DNA from: CAYUVH01 sp964448135
Lineage (GTDB): Bacteria > Verrucomicrobiota > Verrucomicrobiia > Limisphaerales > UBA8199
Assembly: GCA_964448135.1 (NCBI GenBank)
Contig: CAYUVH010000058.1
Location: forward strand, 65,295-129,294
Reading direction: 5' to 3'
Length of the DNA: 64,000 nt
Below the pieces are notes generated by a model. That model saw nothing but the letters and a program-made list of their open reading frames with translations, was not told the DNA's origin and made no database searches. The position numbers and the translations under genes are program-made. Within the stretch, counting starts at the first letter, position 1. Every line of letters begins with the position of its first letter. This document shows, piece after piece, positions 32,037 to 42,318 of the stretch.

Positions 32037-34373
32037 ATGAAACGTTGGATTTCACTGTTCGCTGTGCTTGCGCTGGCGGTTGCCAGGCCGCTTTCCTCCA
32101 CCGCCGCGGGCTTCATTATCGTCGTGGACACCTCCTGGCAGCCCGGGCCCAACCCGCCCTCCATGCCCCCTTGGCCGGAGCACCGGATCCGCCCGCCGCA
32201 ACCTCATGCTTTCGCCCCGCTTGAAGTGGCATCAGTCAAAGTAAACACCCGCATCCGTGACCAGGTCGCCACCACCGCCGTGGACCAGGAATTCTACAAT
32301 CCCAACAACGCCCGCCTCGAAGGCACCTTTGTCTTTCCGGTCCCCAAAGGCGCCCACATTGACAAGTTCACCATGGAAATTGACGGCAAGCAGGTGCAGG
32401 CCGAACTCCTCGCCGCCGACAAAGCTCGCGGCATCTACGAGGATATCGTCCGCAAGATGAAGGACCCCGCCCTCCTCGAATACGCCGGCCAGGACATATT
32501 CAAAGTCCGCATCTTCCCGATTGAACCCCGCAGCCGCAAACGCGTCACCCTCTCCTACACTCAGGTTCTCACCGCCGACAGCGGGCTCGTCAGCTACACG
32601 CTGCCGCTCGGCACGCAAAAGTTTTCCTCCAAGCCCGTTCACAACGTGAGCGTGAAAGTGGACCTCGACACCAAGCGCCCGCTCAAATCCATTTACTCCC
32701 CCAGCCACGCCGTCGAAATCAAACGCGACGGTTCGCGCCACGCCACCGCCGGCTACGAAGCCACCGACGTGAGCCCGGACGCCGACTTTGCCCTCTACTT
32801 CGCGCCCGAACAGGACGAGATTGGCCTGAACCTCCTGACCTACCGCACTCCCGGTGAAGACGGGTATTTCCTGCTCCTTGCTTCGCCGGGCATGGACGTT
32901 GAGGAGAAACAAGTGGTCTCCAAGGACGTCGTCTTTGTTCTGGATACTTCCGGCTCGATGGCTGGTGCCAAACTTGAGCAGGCGAAGAAGGCAATGCTGT
33001 TTTGCATTGAGAATCTCAACGACGGTGACCGCTTCGAAATTCTACGTTTCTCAACGGAGGTTGAGCCGCTCTTCAATAAACTGGTTACGGCGGATCGGAA
33101 GAATCGCAATCGGGCCGAGACCTTTGTGACCGGCCTTAGGCCGATTGGGGGGACGGCCATTGATGATGCGCTACGCAAAGCACTCGCTTTGCGTCCCTCA
33201 TCGAGTCAGCCGTTCCAGGTCATATTCCTGACCGACGGGCAGCCGACGATCGGGACCACGGATATCGACCAGATCGTGATTAATGTTAATAAGTTGAGTG
33301 AGGGGCGGACCCGGGTCTTCTCGTTTGGGATAGGGACGGATGTGAATACGCACCTCTTGGACCGGATCACGGAGGCGACCCGTGGGTTTAGCCAATACGT
33401 TCTGCCGCAGGAGGATATAGAAGTCAAAGTCTCCAGTTTCTTCTCCAAAATCAAGGATCCTGTCCTGGCCAATCCGGAGCTGAAATTCACCGGCGATATT
33501 CATGTCTCCAAACTTTATCCTTCGCCGCTGCCCGATTTATTTAAGGGGCAGCAGCTCGTTTTGGTCGGGCGTTACTCCGGGAATGGTCCGTCGGCGATCG
33601 AGATCGAGGGGGCCATCAATGGCCGAAACAAGAAGTTTACCTATGAGGCGAAGTTCCCGAAGAAAGCGGGCGGGAACGAATTCATTCCGCGACTTTGGGC
33701 GACGCGGCGGGTTGGATATTTGTTGGATGAGATACGGCTACATGGAGAAAACTCGGAACTTCGCGATGAGGTCACTGAGCTGGCCCGCCGCTACGGTATT
33801 GTGACGCCTTACACTGCGTATCTCATCGTTGAGGACGAATCGCGGCGCGGTGTGGCCGTGCAATCCCAATCCCTGCCCGGATTAGACCAGGATCGCGCAG
33901 CGCGACAGGTCGCCAAACAAACCTACGATTCCTATAAAAAGCAAACCGTGGGCGATAAAGCCCTGGGGGGAGCCCGCGCCAGCGCCGAACTCAAGACCGC
34001 CGCGGCTCCCATGCCGACGTCGCCGGCCGGTTCGTCCTTCGGAGGTGCGGGAGGCATGGCGGAATCCCGCCGTTTGATGGGGATGTCCGCGAACGGCTCG
34101 GCCAACCAACCAGCGGCCAAAGACAAGGAGCGCGCGCTTGAATACAGCCAGCAATTCCGCTTTGTCGCGGGGAAGAACTTCTTCCAGAACGACAAGCAGT
34201 GGGTGGACTCCGAAGTCCAGAAGCATCCGAAGGCGAAATCCATCCGGTTGCAATTGGGCTCGAAGGAATACTTCGATTTCGCAGCCAAACATCCCGAGAC
34301 GCTCGCCTGGCTGGCGCTCGGAGCGAACACGCGGTTTTACCTGGAGGAGACGGTCTACGAGGTGGGGGAATAG
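32037..34373 (+). CDS. Exported VIT and VWA domain protein
   Basis: 778 residues from ATG 32037 with a signal peptide (FAVLALAVARPLSSTAA). The VIT domain (about 60-180) reads VNTRIRDQVATTAVDQEFYN and FVFPVPKGAHIDKFTMEI; this is the fold of inter-alpha-trypsin-inhibitor heavy chains. The VWA domain follows with an intact MIDAS: DTSGSM at 303, GGTAIDDAL, and FLTDGQP. The tail has a Gly/Ala/Pro-rich linker and a helix-rich end. It stands directly before a giant alpha-2-macroglobulin, 133 bases apart, so both probably work at the cell surface on proteins or proteases. Confidence 0.88.
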   Translation: MKRWISLFAVLALAVARPLSSTAAGFIIVVDTSWQPGPNPPSMPPWPEHRIRPPQPHAFAPLEVASVKVNTRIRDQVATTAVDQEFYNPNNARLEGTFVFPVPKGAHIDKFTMEIDGKQVQAELLAADKARGIYEDIVRKMKDPALLEYAGQDIFKVRIFPIEPRSRKRVTLSYTQVLTADSGLVSYTLPLGTQKFSSKPVHNVSVKVDLDTKRPLKSIYSPSHAVEIKRDGSRHATAGYEATDVSPDADFALYFAPEQDEIGLNLLTYRTPGEDGYFLLLASPGMDVEEKQVVSKDVVFVLDTSGSMAGAKLEQAKKAMLFCIENLNDGDRFEILRFSTEVEPLFNKLVTADRKNRNRAETFVTGLRPIGGTAIDDALRKALALRPSSSQPFQVIFLTDGQPTIGTTDIDQIVINVNKLSEGRTRVFSFGIGTDVNTHLLDRITEATRGFSQYVLPQEDIEVKVSSFFSKIKDPVLANPELKFTGDIHVSKLYPSPLPDLFKGQQLVLVGRYSGNGPSAIEIEGAINGRNKKFTYEAKFPKKAGGNEFIPRLWATRRVGYLLDEIRLHGENSELRDEVTELARRYGIVTPYTAYLIVEDESRRGVAVQSQSLPGLDQDRAARQVAKQTYDSYKKQTVGDKALGGARASAELKTAAAPMPTSPAGSSFGGAGGMAESRRLMGMSANGSANQPAAKDKERALEYSQQFRFVAGKNFFQNDKQWVDSEVQKHPKAKSIRLQLGSKEYFDFAAKHPETLAWLALGANTRFYLEETVYEVGE

Positions 34374-34506
34374 GCGCGGGATGCCGGGGGACCAGTTCCC
34401 CCGGTATCCAGCCAATGCGGGGTTTCGTTAGTGTTTGCCAAGTTGGGAGCAAAAGCGGTCTATTGCCGTCTAATCGAGAGGTACGATTGGGCACGTGAAG
34501 AGTCTT

Positions 34507-37500
34507 ATGAAACGAATTTTCTTTGTGGCTGCGGTTTTGGCGGGGCTACTGTTCAGCATGGGAGCAAATGCGGGACCGCGTGATGCGCAGTGGAAGGCGG
34601 TGGAGGAGGCGATTCAAAAAGGACTGCCGCGCACGGCCATCACGAACCTGGAGCCGATCATCGCCGGCGCGCTGAAGGACAAGAATTACGCGGAGGCGGT
34701 CAAGGCCATCGGCGAGAAGATCGCGCTGGAAGGGAATGTGCAAGGCAACAAGCCAGAGGAAAAAATCACCCGTTTGCAGGCCGAGATCGCCAAGGCCCCC
34801 GCCGAAATGGTGCCGCTCATGGATACCCTGCTGGCGGAGTGGTATTGGCAGTATTTTCAGCGGAACCGCTGGCGTTTCATGCAGCGCACGGCCACGGCCC
34901 AGGCGCCGGGCAAGGACTTCACGACTTGGGACCTGCCGCGATTGTTTGCCGAAATTGATCGCCAGTTCCAAAAAGCGCTGAAGGCCGAAGCGATCCTGAA
35001 GGCCACACCCATATCGGCGTGGAACGATTTGCTCCTGAAGGGGACGATGCCCGACAGCTACCGCCCCACGCTGTATGACTTCATCGTTTATGAGGCTCTC
35101 AGTTTCTACACGACCGGAGAACAAGCGGGCGCCCGGCCGGAGAACACGTTCCAACTCTCCGCTGAGACGCCCATCCTGGACGCGGCGGAGAAGTTTCTGG
35201 CGTGGAAACCGGGTGCAGCTCCGGGCGCGAGCGGCGAGGACAAATTCACCCCCGAACTCCGCGCGATTGCGCTGTACCAGGATCTGCTGCGCTTCCATCA
35301 AAAGGACGCCGCCCCACGCGCCGCTTTTGCCGCGGCAGATTTGGAGCGGCTGACCTGGGGATGGAATGCGTCCTTCGGAGAAAATAAAAGCCAGCGCTAC
35401 GCCGCGGCCTTGGAAAATTTCATCAAGGCGAGTTCCGGCACAGAGGTTTCCACGCTCGCCATCGAACGCGCCGCCCGCCTTAAGCAATCCGAAGGCGACC
35501 TCGTGGCAGCGCGCAATCTCGCCATCAGCGGGGCCGAAACTTTTCCGCAATCGCCGGGCGCAAAACTCTGTCACAATCTCATCCAGGAGATCGAAGCCAA
35601 ATCCGCGTCGATCGCCACGGAGCGGGTGTGGAACTGTTTCGCGGGTGGTTCGGGAGCGGACGCCAACACGTGCCCGGACATCACGGTGCAATATCGCAAT
35701 GTCACGAATGTGTATTTCCGGGCGGTGCCGTGGAAGTGGGAGGTGTTTCTTGAAAAACATCACAACCGCCCGGAGAATCTAAACGAGGAGGAACGGAAAG
35801 CCGTGCTGGCGGCGACCAACTTTTTTGCCTGGTCAGCAGCACTTCCCGCCACGACCAACTACCGCACCAAATCCATTTCCCTACCCGCTCCCACGACGCT
35901 CAAGCCGGGATTCTATTTCATCATTGCCAGTCACGACCCCAGCTTTGGCGAAACGGAGAACATCGTCTCGCTCACCACGGTTTGGGTAAGCGATCTCGCC
36001 CTCATCACGCGCACACGCGATGCGCGGATTGAGGGTTTCGTCCTCGACGCCAATACCGGCGAGCCGCTACCCGGTTCGGAAGTATCGGTGTGGCACCTGA
36101 ACAACTCGGGCGATCGCGTCGGCGATCCCTCGCTCACCACTGACGAACTGGGGTTTTTCTCGATGAAGGCAGAGCGCAATCGCGGTTACCTGCTCCGCGC
36201 CAGCCACGCCGGTCGCAAGGTGGCCACGAGCGGCGACATCGCCGATTACTATTTTGAGCCGGAAGAAAAGCCTGCGGGCATGACCTTTTTCTTCACGGAT
36301 CGCGCGATCTACCGGCCCGGCCAGACGATCCAATACAAGGGCATCAGCCTCTGGGTGGATAAGAAAAAGAATGACTACGAAGTCCTCACCAACGAAGCGG
36401 TCACCGTGGTCTTCCGGGACCCCAATGGCAAGGAAATCGCCCGCAAGAATCACCGAGCCAACGCCTTCGGGTCCTTCACTGGCAGCTTTACCGCACCGCG
36501 CGATCGCTTGATGGGCGGAATGACGCTGGTCGCGGAAGGGCGCGCGAAAGGCCAAGCCTGGCTGCGCGTGGAAGAATACAAGCGGCCGAAGTTCGAAGTA
36601 ACACTCGACGCACCGAAGACCGCCGCGCGCCTCAACGAAAAGGCCGCGCTGACCGGCCACGCCATGGGTTACACGGGCGCGGCGGTGGATGGCGCCCGTG
36701 TCGAATACCGCGTCACGCGCATGGCGCAAATGCCCTGGTGGTGGTGGGGCCGCTGGGGTGGTGGGTCGGGCGACAGCCAGGAAATCGCGCATGGCACCAC
36801 CAAAACCGAGACTGATGGCACGTTCAAAATTGATTTTACCGCCACGGCCGATCCCAAGGTTCTACCGAAAGACGAGCCGGTCTTCACCTTCCAGGTGCAC
36901 GCCGACGTTACCGACAATGCCGGTGAAACTCGTTCCGCCGACTTCAGCGTCCGACTCGGCTACGCGGCACTGGAAGCAACTCTGAGTGCCGGTGAATGGC
37001 AAACGGAACAGCGTTCGGTGGAAATCTCCGCCACCACGAAAACGCTCGACGGCGAACCCCAGGTCGCCGAAGGCAGTGTGAAAATCTACGATTTGCAAGT
37101 GCCCGCCCGCGCGCATCGTCCGGCGCTTTCGACCCAGCCCTATTACGGATATCACCGCGGCATTCCTCCTCCAGACGGAGCCGAGGAGGACCGCCCCGCG
37201 CCGGACATGTCCGATCCCAATAACTGGCCGCTGGGCAAAGTGATCGCTGAAAAAGGGTTCACCACCGATACCAACGGCATGGCGAAGCTCTCTTTCAAAC
37301 TGCCCGAGGGCGCCTACCGCGCGGTGCTCGAAACGCAGGATCGCTTCGGTAAGAAAGTCACTGCCCGGCAGCCGTTGCTCGTGCGGAATCCGGAATCGCC
37401 GCAGTTGAAAATCAAAATCCCGTGGATCGTCGCCGCGCCGTCGTGGGAAGCACAACCGGGGCAGGATTTCGTGGCGTTGTGGGGCACGGGCTATGAAAGC

Positions 37501-40500
37501 GGGCGTGCGTTTGTGGAAATCGAACACCACCGTAAAATCATCAAGCGCTTCTGGACGGCTCCCGGTCGCACCCAGGAGCAGGTCAAGGTCGCGGTCACCG
37601 AAGCGATGCGCGGAGGTTTTCAGCTTCATATCACCCAGGTCCGGGACAACCGCGCACTGCTCGACAGCCGCCAAGTTAGCGTGCCGTGGAAGAACAAGGA
37701 TCTCGATCTGAGCTGGGAACATTTCGTTTCGAAATTACAACCCGGCGCCAAGGAGACCTGGACCCTCGTCATCCGGCCGAGCGGCACCGATGTCACGAAT
37801 TCCGCCAGTGTGCAAAAATCCGCTGCGGAATTGGTCGCCACGCTTTATGACGAATCCCTCGACGCGTTCGCCCCGCTCAACTGGCCGGAGCACTTCAACG
37901 TCTTTTACAACGATTTCTCCTATTACGTGCCGCAGTTTGTGAACTTCAATGTCGGCTTCGAGCATTTGTTTGGTGGCTGGAGCCAGAACTATGAGGAAGT
38001 CCAGATCAGCTACCGCTCGTTTCCGCCGGATTTGACGGCGGCGCTGTGGGGGTATGGATATTTTACGTTCGGAGGAAGGTCAGGTGGCCCGATGGTAGCC
38101 CGCCGCATGGCCGTGGCCACAGATTCGTATGCGGATGCTAATGGCATTACCGCCACGGCTGCGATGCCCGCACCCGCCTCGCCAACAACCGAGGCTATTG
38201 TCAACGGATACGCCAAAGAGGTTCCCGCAAGCGCGGCGAACATGCCCGCAGGAGGAGCATACAAACAGACTGACAAAATCGAAGCCGGGGGCGGCTCGGC
38301 CAATGCTCCCAAACCTGATCTCAGCAAAGTCACTGCCCGCAAGAATCTGAACGAAACCGCCTTCTTCTTCCCCCAACTCACTTCCGATTCAAACGGCGTC
38401 GTGCGAATGACCTTCACCATGCCGGAAGCTCTGACGAAGTGGCACTTCCGGGGTTTCGCGCACGACCAGTCGGTCCGAAGCGGTTTCCTCCAGGGTCATG
38501 CCGTCACTTCCAAGGATATCATGGTCCAACCCAACCCACCACGCTTCCTGCGCGAGGGCGACGCGATTGAGTTCACCGTCAAGGTCTCGAACCAATCCGA
38601 CGTGCCGCAATCCGGCGCGGTGAAACTCTCGTTCAAAGACGCGCTCACGGATCAACCGGCCGACAAACTCCTCGGCCTGCGCAACACCGAGCAGTCATTC
38701 AACATACCCGCCAAGGAATCCCGCGCGTTCTCCTGGCGCATCTCGGTGCCCGATGGCTGCCCTTACCTGACCTATCAGACCGTGGCAGCGTCGGCGAAAT
38801 TCTCCGACGGTGAAGCCGGCGCCATCCCCGTGCTTTCGCGCCGCATCCTCGTCACGGAATCACTGCCGCTGCCGATTCGCGGCCCCGCGACGAAGAAGTT
38901 CAACTTCACGTCGCTCGAGAAATCCGGCAGTTCCAAATCACTCCAAAACGAAAGCCTGGTCGTCCAGATGGTTTCACAGCCGGCCTGGTATGCCGTCCTC
39001 GCGCTGCCGTACCTGATGGAATATCCCTACGAGTGCTCAGAGCAGATTTTCAATCGCTTCTACGCAAACTCCCTCGCGCGTTCCATCGCCAACAGCGATC
39101 CCAAAATCCAGCGCATCTTCGAGCAATGGCGCAACACACCCGCGCTCGAAAGTCCGCTCGAAAAAAACCAGGACCTGAAATCCGTCATGCTCGAGGAGAC
39201 CCCGTGGCTCCGGCAGGCCCAGAGCGAAAGCCAGGCGCGCAAGAACGTCGGCATTCTCTTCGACAACAATCGCTTGAATTACGAAACCGAAGCCACGTTG
39301 CAGAAGCTGGCGGAACGCCAGCTTCCCGATGGAACATGGTCGTGGTTCCCCGGCGGGCACGGCGACCGCTACATCACGCTCTACATTACCACCGGTTTCG
39401 GTCGCCTGCGCCGACTCGGCGTGGACGTCAACGTTCAACCGGCCGTGCGCGCGCTGCGCAGTCTCGATGAATGGATGGACAAGGAATACAAAGACATACA
39501 AAAGGGCGATCATCCCGAGAAATACGTCCCTTCCTCGACGGTCGCGCTCTATCTCTACGGCCGCAGCTTTTTCCTCAAAGACCGGCCCATTGCCAAGAAC
39601 CATCAGCCCGCGATCGATTTCTTTCTCAAGCAATCCCGCAAATTCTGGCTGGCGACGAACTGCCGCCAGACGCAGGGCCACCTCGCGCTCGGCCTGCTCC
39701 GCTTCAACGCCGCCAATCCGAACGCCGATGCCACGCCGCAGGACATCATGAAGTCGCTCAAAGAACGCAGCGTGACCGACGACGAGATGGGCCGCTTCTG
39801 GCGCGAAACCGAATTGAGCTGGTGGTGGTATCGCGCGCCCATTGAAACCCAGGCGCTCATGATCGAAGCCTTTGACGAAATCACCCACGACGCCAAAGCC
39901 GTCGAGGAGTGCCAGGTCTGGTTGCTCAAACAAAAGCAAACCCAGGACTGGAAAACCACCAAAGCCACCGCCGACGCCGTCTACGCCCTGCTCCTGCGCG
40001 GCAAAAACCTGCTCTCCAGCGATGCCCTCGTCGAAGTAAAGCTTGGCGGCCTCGACATCACGCCCGGTTCTTCCTCCCGAGCGAAGCTCGATGCTTCCCA
40101 CCCTCAACCTTCAACCCTCAACCCTCAACCCAAGCCGGAGGCAGGAACCGGTTTTTACGAATACCGCTTCGCTCCCGCCGACATCAAACCCAAGCTCGGC
40201 GAGATCACCGTGAAGAAGACCGATCCCGGCGCGGCCTGGGGCAGCGTGACCTGGCAATACCTTGAGGACATGAGCAAAGTGGTTCCCTACGCCGGCACGC
40301 CGCTGAAGCTGAAGAAGAGTTTGTTCGTGAAACAAAACACCAGTTCCGGCCCGGTGCTTCAGCCGGTGAAGGGCGCGCTCAATGTCGGGGATGAACTCGT
40401 CGTGCGCGTTGAACTCCGCACCGATCGCGACATGGAATACGTCCATCTCGAAGACCAGCGTGGCAGCGGCACGGAACCCGTGAATGTCCTATCCCGTTAC

Positions 40501-40713
40501 AAATACCAGGATGGGCTGGGCTACTACGAAAGCACCCGCGACGTCGCGAGCCACTTCTTTATCGACTATCTGCCGAAGGGTGTCTATGTGTTCGAGTATT
40601 CGACGCGGATCCAGTTGCGCGGCCAGTACCAGACGGGAATCGCCCAAATCCAATGCATGTATGCGCCGGAATTCAACAGCCACAGCGAGAGCATTCCGTT
40701 GGTAGTGAAATAA
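34507..40713 (+). CDS. Bacterial alpha-2-macroglobulin family protein
   Basis: 2068 residues from ATG 34507 (a GTG 12 bases earlier is possible), with signal peptide RIFFVAAVLAGLLFSMGANA. The middle has macroglobulin beta domains: FFFTDRAIYRPGQTIQYKGI, VRMTFTMPEALTKWHFRGFA and MVQPNPPRFLREGD. The thioester site is YPYECSEQIFNRFY with Cys 1510 and Gln 1513, the C-x-E-Q needed for the thioester that traps an attacking protease; the family usually has CGEQ or CLEQ. The alpha-helical toroid follows. It is larger than typical bacterial forms (1500-1900). A heptamer repeat near 40103 encodes PQPSTLNPQP. With the neighbouring serpin it forms a protease-inhibitor locus. Confidence 0.93.
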   Translation: MKRIFFVAAVLAGLLFSMGANAGPRDAQWKAVEEAIQKGLPRTAITNLEPIIAGALKDKNYAEAVKAIGEKIALEGNVQGNKPEEKITRLQAEIAKAPAEMVPLMDTLLAEWYWQYFQRNRWRFMQRTATAQAPGKDFTTWDLPRLFAEIDRQFQKALKAEAILKATPISAWNDLLLKGTMPDSYRPTLYDFIVYEALSFYTTGEQAGARPENTFQLSAETPILDAAEKFLAWKPGAAPGASGEDKFTPELRAIALYQDLLRFHQKDAAPRAAFAAADLERLTWGWNASFGENKSQRYAAALENFIKASSGTEVSTLAIERAARLKQSEGDLVAARNLAISGAETFPQSPGAKLCHNLIQEIEAKSASIATERVWNCFAGGSGADANTCPDITVQYRNVTNVYFRAVPWKWEVFLEKHHNRPENLNEEERKAVLAATNFFAWSAALPATTNYRTKSISLPAPTTLKPGFYFIIASHDPSFGETENIVSLTTVWVSDLALITRTRDARIEGFVLDANTGEPLPGSEVSVWHLNNSGDRVGDPSLTTDELGFFSMKAERNRGYLLRASHAGRKVATSGDIADYYFEPEEKPAGMTFFFTDRAIYRPGQTIQYKGISLWVDKKKNDYEVLTNEAVTVVFRDPNGKEIARKNHRANAFGSFTGSFTAPRDRLMGGMTLVAEGRAKGQAWLRVEEYKRPKFEVTLDAPKTAARLNEKAALTGHAMGYTGAAVDGARVEYRVTRMAQMPWWWWGRWGGGSGDSQEIAHGTTKTETDGTFKIDFTATADPKVLPKDEPVFTFQVHADVTDNAGETRSADFSVRLGYAALEATLSAGEWQTEQRSVEISATTKTLDGEPQVAEGSVKIYDLQVPARAHRPALSTQPYYGYHRGIPPPDGAEEDRPAPDMSDPNNWPLGKVIAEKGFTTDTNGMAKLSFKLPEGAYRAVLETQDRFGKKVTARQPLLVRNPESPQLKIKIPWIVAAPSWEAQPGQDFVALWGTGYESGRAFVEIEHHRKIIKRFWTAPGRTQEQVKVAVTEAMRGGFQLHITQVRDNRALLDSRQVSVPWKNKDLDLSWEHFVSKLQPGAKETWTLVIRPSGTDVTNSASVQKSAAELVATLYDESLDAFAPLNWPEHFNVFYNDFSYYVPQFVNFNVGFEHLFGGWSQNYEEVQISYRSFPPDLTAALWGYGYFTFGGRSGGPMVARRMAVATDSYADANGITATAAMPAPASPTTEAIVNGYAKEVPASAANMPAGGAYKQTDKIEAGGGSANAPKPDLSKVTARKNLNETAFFFPQLTSDSNGVVRMTFTMPEALTKWHFRGFAHDQSVRSGFLQGHAVTSKDIMVQPNPPRFLREGDAIEFTVKVSNQSDVPQSGAVKLSFKDALTDQPADKLLGLRNTEQSFNIPAKESRAFSWRISVPDGCPYLTYQTVAASAKFSDGEAGAIPVLSRRILVTESLPLPIRGPATKKFNFTSLEKSGSSKSLQNESLVVQMVSQPAWYAVLALPYLMEYPYECSEQIFNRFYANSLARSIANSDPKIQRIFEQWRNTPALESPLEKNQDLKSVMLEETPWLRQAQSESQARKNVGILFDNNRLNYETEATLQKLAERQLPDGTWSWFPGGHGDRYITLYITTGFGRLRRLGVDVNVQPAVRALRSLDEWMDKEYKDIQKGDHPEKYVPSSTVALYLYGRSFFLKDRPIAKNHQPAIDFFLKQSRKFWLATNCRQTQGHLALGLLRFNAANPNADATPQDIMKSLKERSVTDDEMGRFWRETELSWWWYRAPIETQALMIEAFDEITHDAKAVEECQVWLLKQKQTQDWKTTKATADAVYALLLRGKNLLSSDALVEVKLGGLDITPGSSSRAKLDASHPQPSTLNPQPKPEAGTGFYEYRFAPADIKPKLGEITVKKTDPGAAWGSVTWQYLEDMSKVVPYAGTPLKLKKSLFVKQNTSSGPVLQPVKGALNVGDELVVRVELRTDRDMEYVHLEDQRGSGTEPVNVLSRYKYQDGLGYYESTRDVASHFFIDYLPKGVYVFEYSTRIQLRGQYQTGIAQIQCMYAPEFNSHSESIPLVVK
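40103..40130 (+). repeat. Heptanucleotide repeat inside the macroglobulin gene
   Basis: Units CTCAACC, TTCAACC, CTCAACC, CTCAACC in tandem. Because 7 is not a multiple of 3, gain or loss of one unit would shift the reading frame. It encodes a Pro-rich surface linker in the last 200 residues of the protein. Confidence 0.75.
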
Positions 40714-40792
40714 CATGCTTATTCGGTTTGTGGACAAAGCCCACAGATACAGCCCGCGGGCACCCTTCGAAACGGGCGGCGGGACGCCGCCC

Positions 40793-40822
40793 GAACTCGC
40801 AGGCGAGGACGCCCGCGCTACG
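40793..40822 (-). repeat. 30-base dispersed hairpin repeat, copy 2
   Basis: Inverse copy of the 23852-23881 repeat with 29 of 30 bases equal. Confidence 0.7.
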
Positions 40823-40887
40823 AGCGGGCCACCCGCAGCTTGATTGACGAGGCGCCCAAGGCAAAACGGATTGGCAGAAAGATGGGG

Positions 40888-40948
40888 TCAGAAAAATGAC
40901 CGGAAAGGCCCGAAATATGACAGAAAAATTTTGTGACAGAAAAATGTT
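40888..40948. repeat. TGACAGAAAAAT direct repeats
   Basis: TGACAGAAAAATTTTG and TGACAGAAAAATGTTT follow each other without gap at 40917-40948, and GTCAGAAAAATGACC lies at 40887. The 16-base unit has no coding capacity. Confidence 0.5.
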
Positions 40949-41073
40949 TATGAACGGGCGACTCCGGGAGCGCTGCGGTTGTCCCGCAACCGGATTGGCA
41001 GGAATAATTACTGCAAAAGACTAAAAAATTGATTCTGCATTCAAGGGGCGATCCGCCCAAACCAACTCCGTAT

Positions 41074-42318
41074 ATGTTCAACGCCATCAGGAAAGTTCTT
41101 ATAGCGATTCCCAGGACAACAATCTTCCTGCTTACGGGAGCGCTGGTTTTCGCTTCAGTCACCCTTTCCGCCACGGCCTCCCCCATGCAACAACTCACCG
41201 ACGGCAACAATACTTTCGCACTCGATCTCTACCGCCGCGAAAGCGCCCAGCCCGGCAATCTGTTCTTTTCGCCCTACAGCATCTCCACCGCGCTGGCCAT
41301 GACCTACGCCGGCGCGCGCGGCGAGACGGCGCAACAGATGGCGAAGACGCTGCATTTTCCCTCACCGCAGGAGGCGCTGCCGAAGACCTACGCCGAACTC
41401 ACCGACCAATTTACCGCGATTCAAAAAGCGGGCAAGATCCAGCTCAACGTGGCCAATTCGCTTTGGTGCCAGAAAGGGGAAACCTTCCTGCCCGAATTTC
41501 TCAAAATCGGCCAGAGCTCCTACCACGCCGAGCTTCGCCTCGTTGACTTCGCCACCGACTCCGCCGGAGCACGCAAAGAGATCAACGATTGGGTCGCCCA
41601 AAAGACGCAGGACAAGATCCGCGATCTGCTCCAATCGCCACAACCCCTGCCCGGCTCGCTCATGGTGCTGTGCAACGCGATCTATTTCAAAGGCACGTGG
41701 CGCTCGACCTTCGATCCGAAGAGCACCCGCCCCGCGCCGTTCTTCGTCCACGAGGGCCAGAGCGTGGAGGCGCCGACCATGTGGCAGAAATTCAATTTCC
41801 GCACGCTGACCAATTCGACGGCCAGCCTTGCGACGCTCCCTTACGTCGGCGACCAGCTCTCCATGGTCATCGTGCTACCCAACCAGGTGGATGGCCTCGC
41901 CACGCTCGAAAAAAATCTCACCGCCGCCCAACTGCGCGAATGGACCACCGCCCTGGACCAGGCTCCCACGCCCGAAACCATTCTCTACCTGCCCAAATTC
42001 AAACTCACCAACCGCCTTTCGCTCGCGCGCGATTTGCGCGAAATGGGGATGCCCGTGGCCTTCAGTGGTGGCGCCGATTTTTCGGGCATCAACGGCAAGC
42101 GCGACCTTTTCATCGGTGACGTCGTGCACCAAGCCTACGTGGACGTCAACGAACAAGGCACCGAGGCAGCAGCGGCCACGGCCGTGACCATGATGCGCAG
42201 CGCGCTGATGCGAAACCCGCCGGTCTTTCGGGTGGATCATCCGTTCCTGTTTTTTATCCGCGACAATTCCACGGGGGCGATTCTGTTCATCGGCCGCGTC
42301 ACGGATCCGACGAAGTGA
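41074..42318 (+). CDS. Serpin (serine protease inhibitor), exported
   Basis: 414 residues from ATG 41074 with signal peptide (IFLLTGALVFASVTLSATAS). The serpin fold is complete: FALDLYRRE, NLFFSPYSISTALAMTYAGA, NAIYFKGTW, and the end FRVDHPFLFFIRDNSTGAILFIGRVTDP. The hinge of the reactive loop, EQGTEAAAATAVTM, has the small residues at P14-P9 needed for insertion, so an inhibitory serpin is expected. Counting from the hinge Glu (P17) puts P1 at Ser, or Arg one place before, in MMRSALM. Bacterial serpins are uncommon; this one sits next to an alpha-2-macroglobulin. Confidence 0.94.
   Translation: MFNAIRKVLIAIPRTTIFLLTGALVFASVTLSATASPMQQLTDGNNTFALDLYRRESAQPGNLFFSPYSISTALAMTYAGARGETAQQMAKTLHFPSPQEALPKTYAELTDQFTAIQKAGKIQLNVANSLWCQKGETFLPEFLKIGQSSYHAELRLVDFATDSAGARKEINDWVAQKTQDKIRDLLQSPQPLPGSLMVLCNAIYFKGTWRSTFDPKSTRPAPFFVHEGQSVEAPTMWQKFNFRTLTNSTASLATLPYVGDQLSMVIVLPNQVDGLATLEKNLTAAQLREWTTALDQAPTPETILYLPKFKLTNRLSLARDLREMGMPVAFSGGADFSGINGKRDLFIGDVVHQAYVDVNEQGTEAAAATAVTMMRSALMRNPPVFRVDHPFLFFIRDNSTGAILFIGRVTDPTK

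Larger units (their letters stand above)
40714..41073. other. Intergenic region with repeats
   Basis: 360 bases between the macroglobulin and serpin genes, without a gene. It contains the dispersed repeat at 40793 and TGACAGAAAAAT repeats from 40888. The last 60 bases before the serpin ATG show no clear promoter. Confidence 0.6.
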
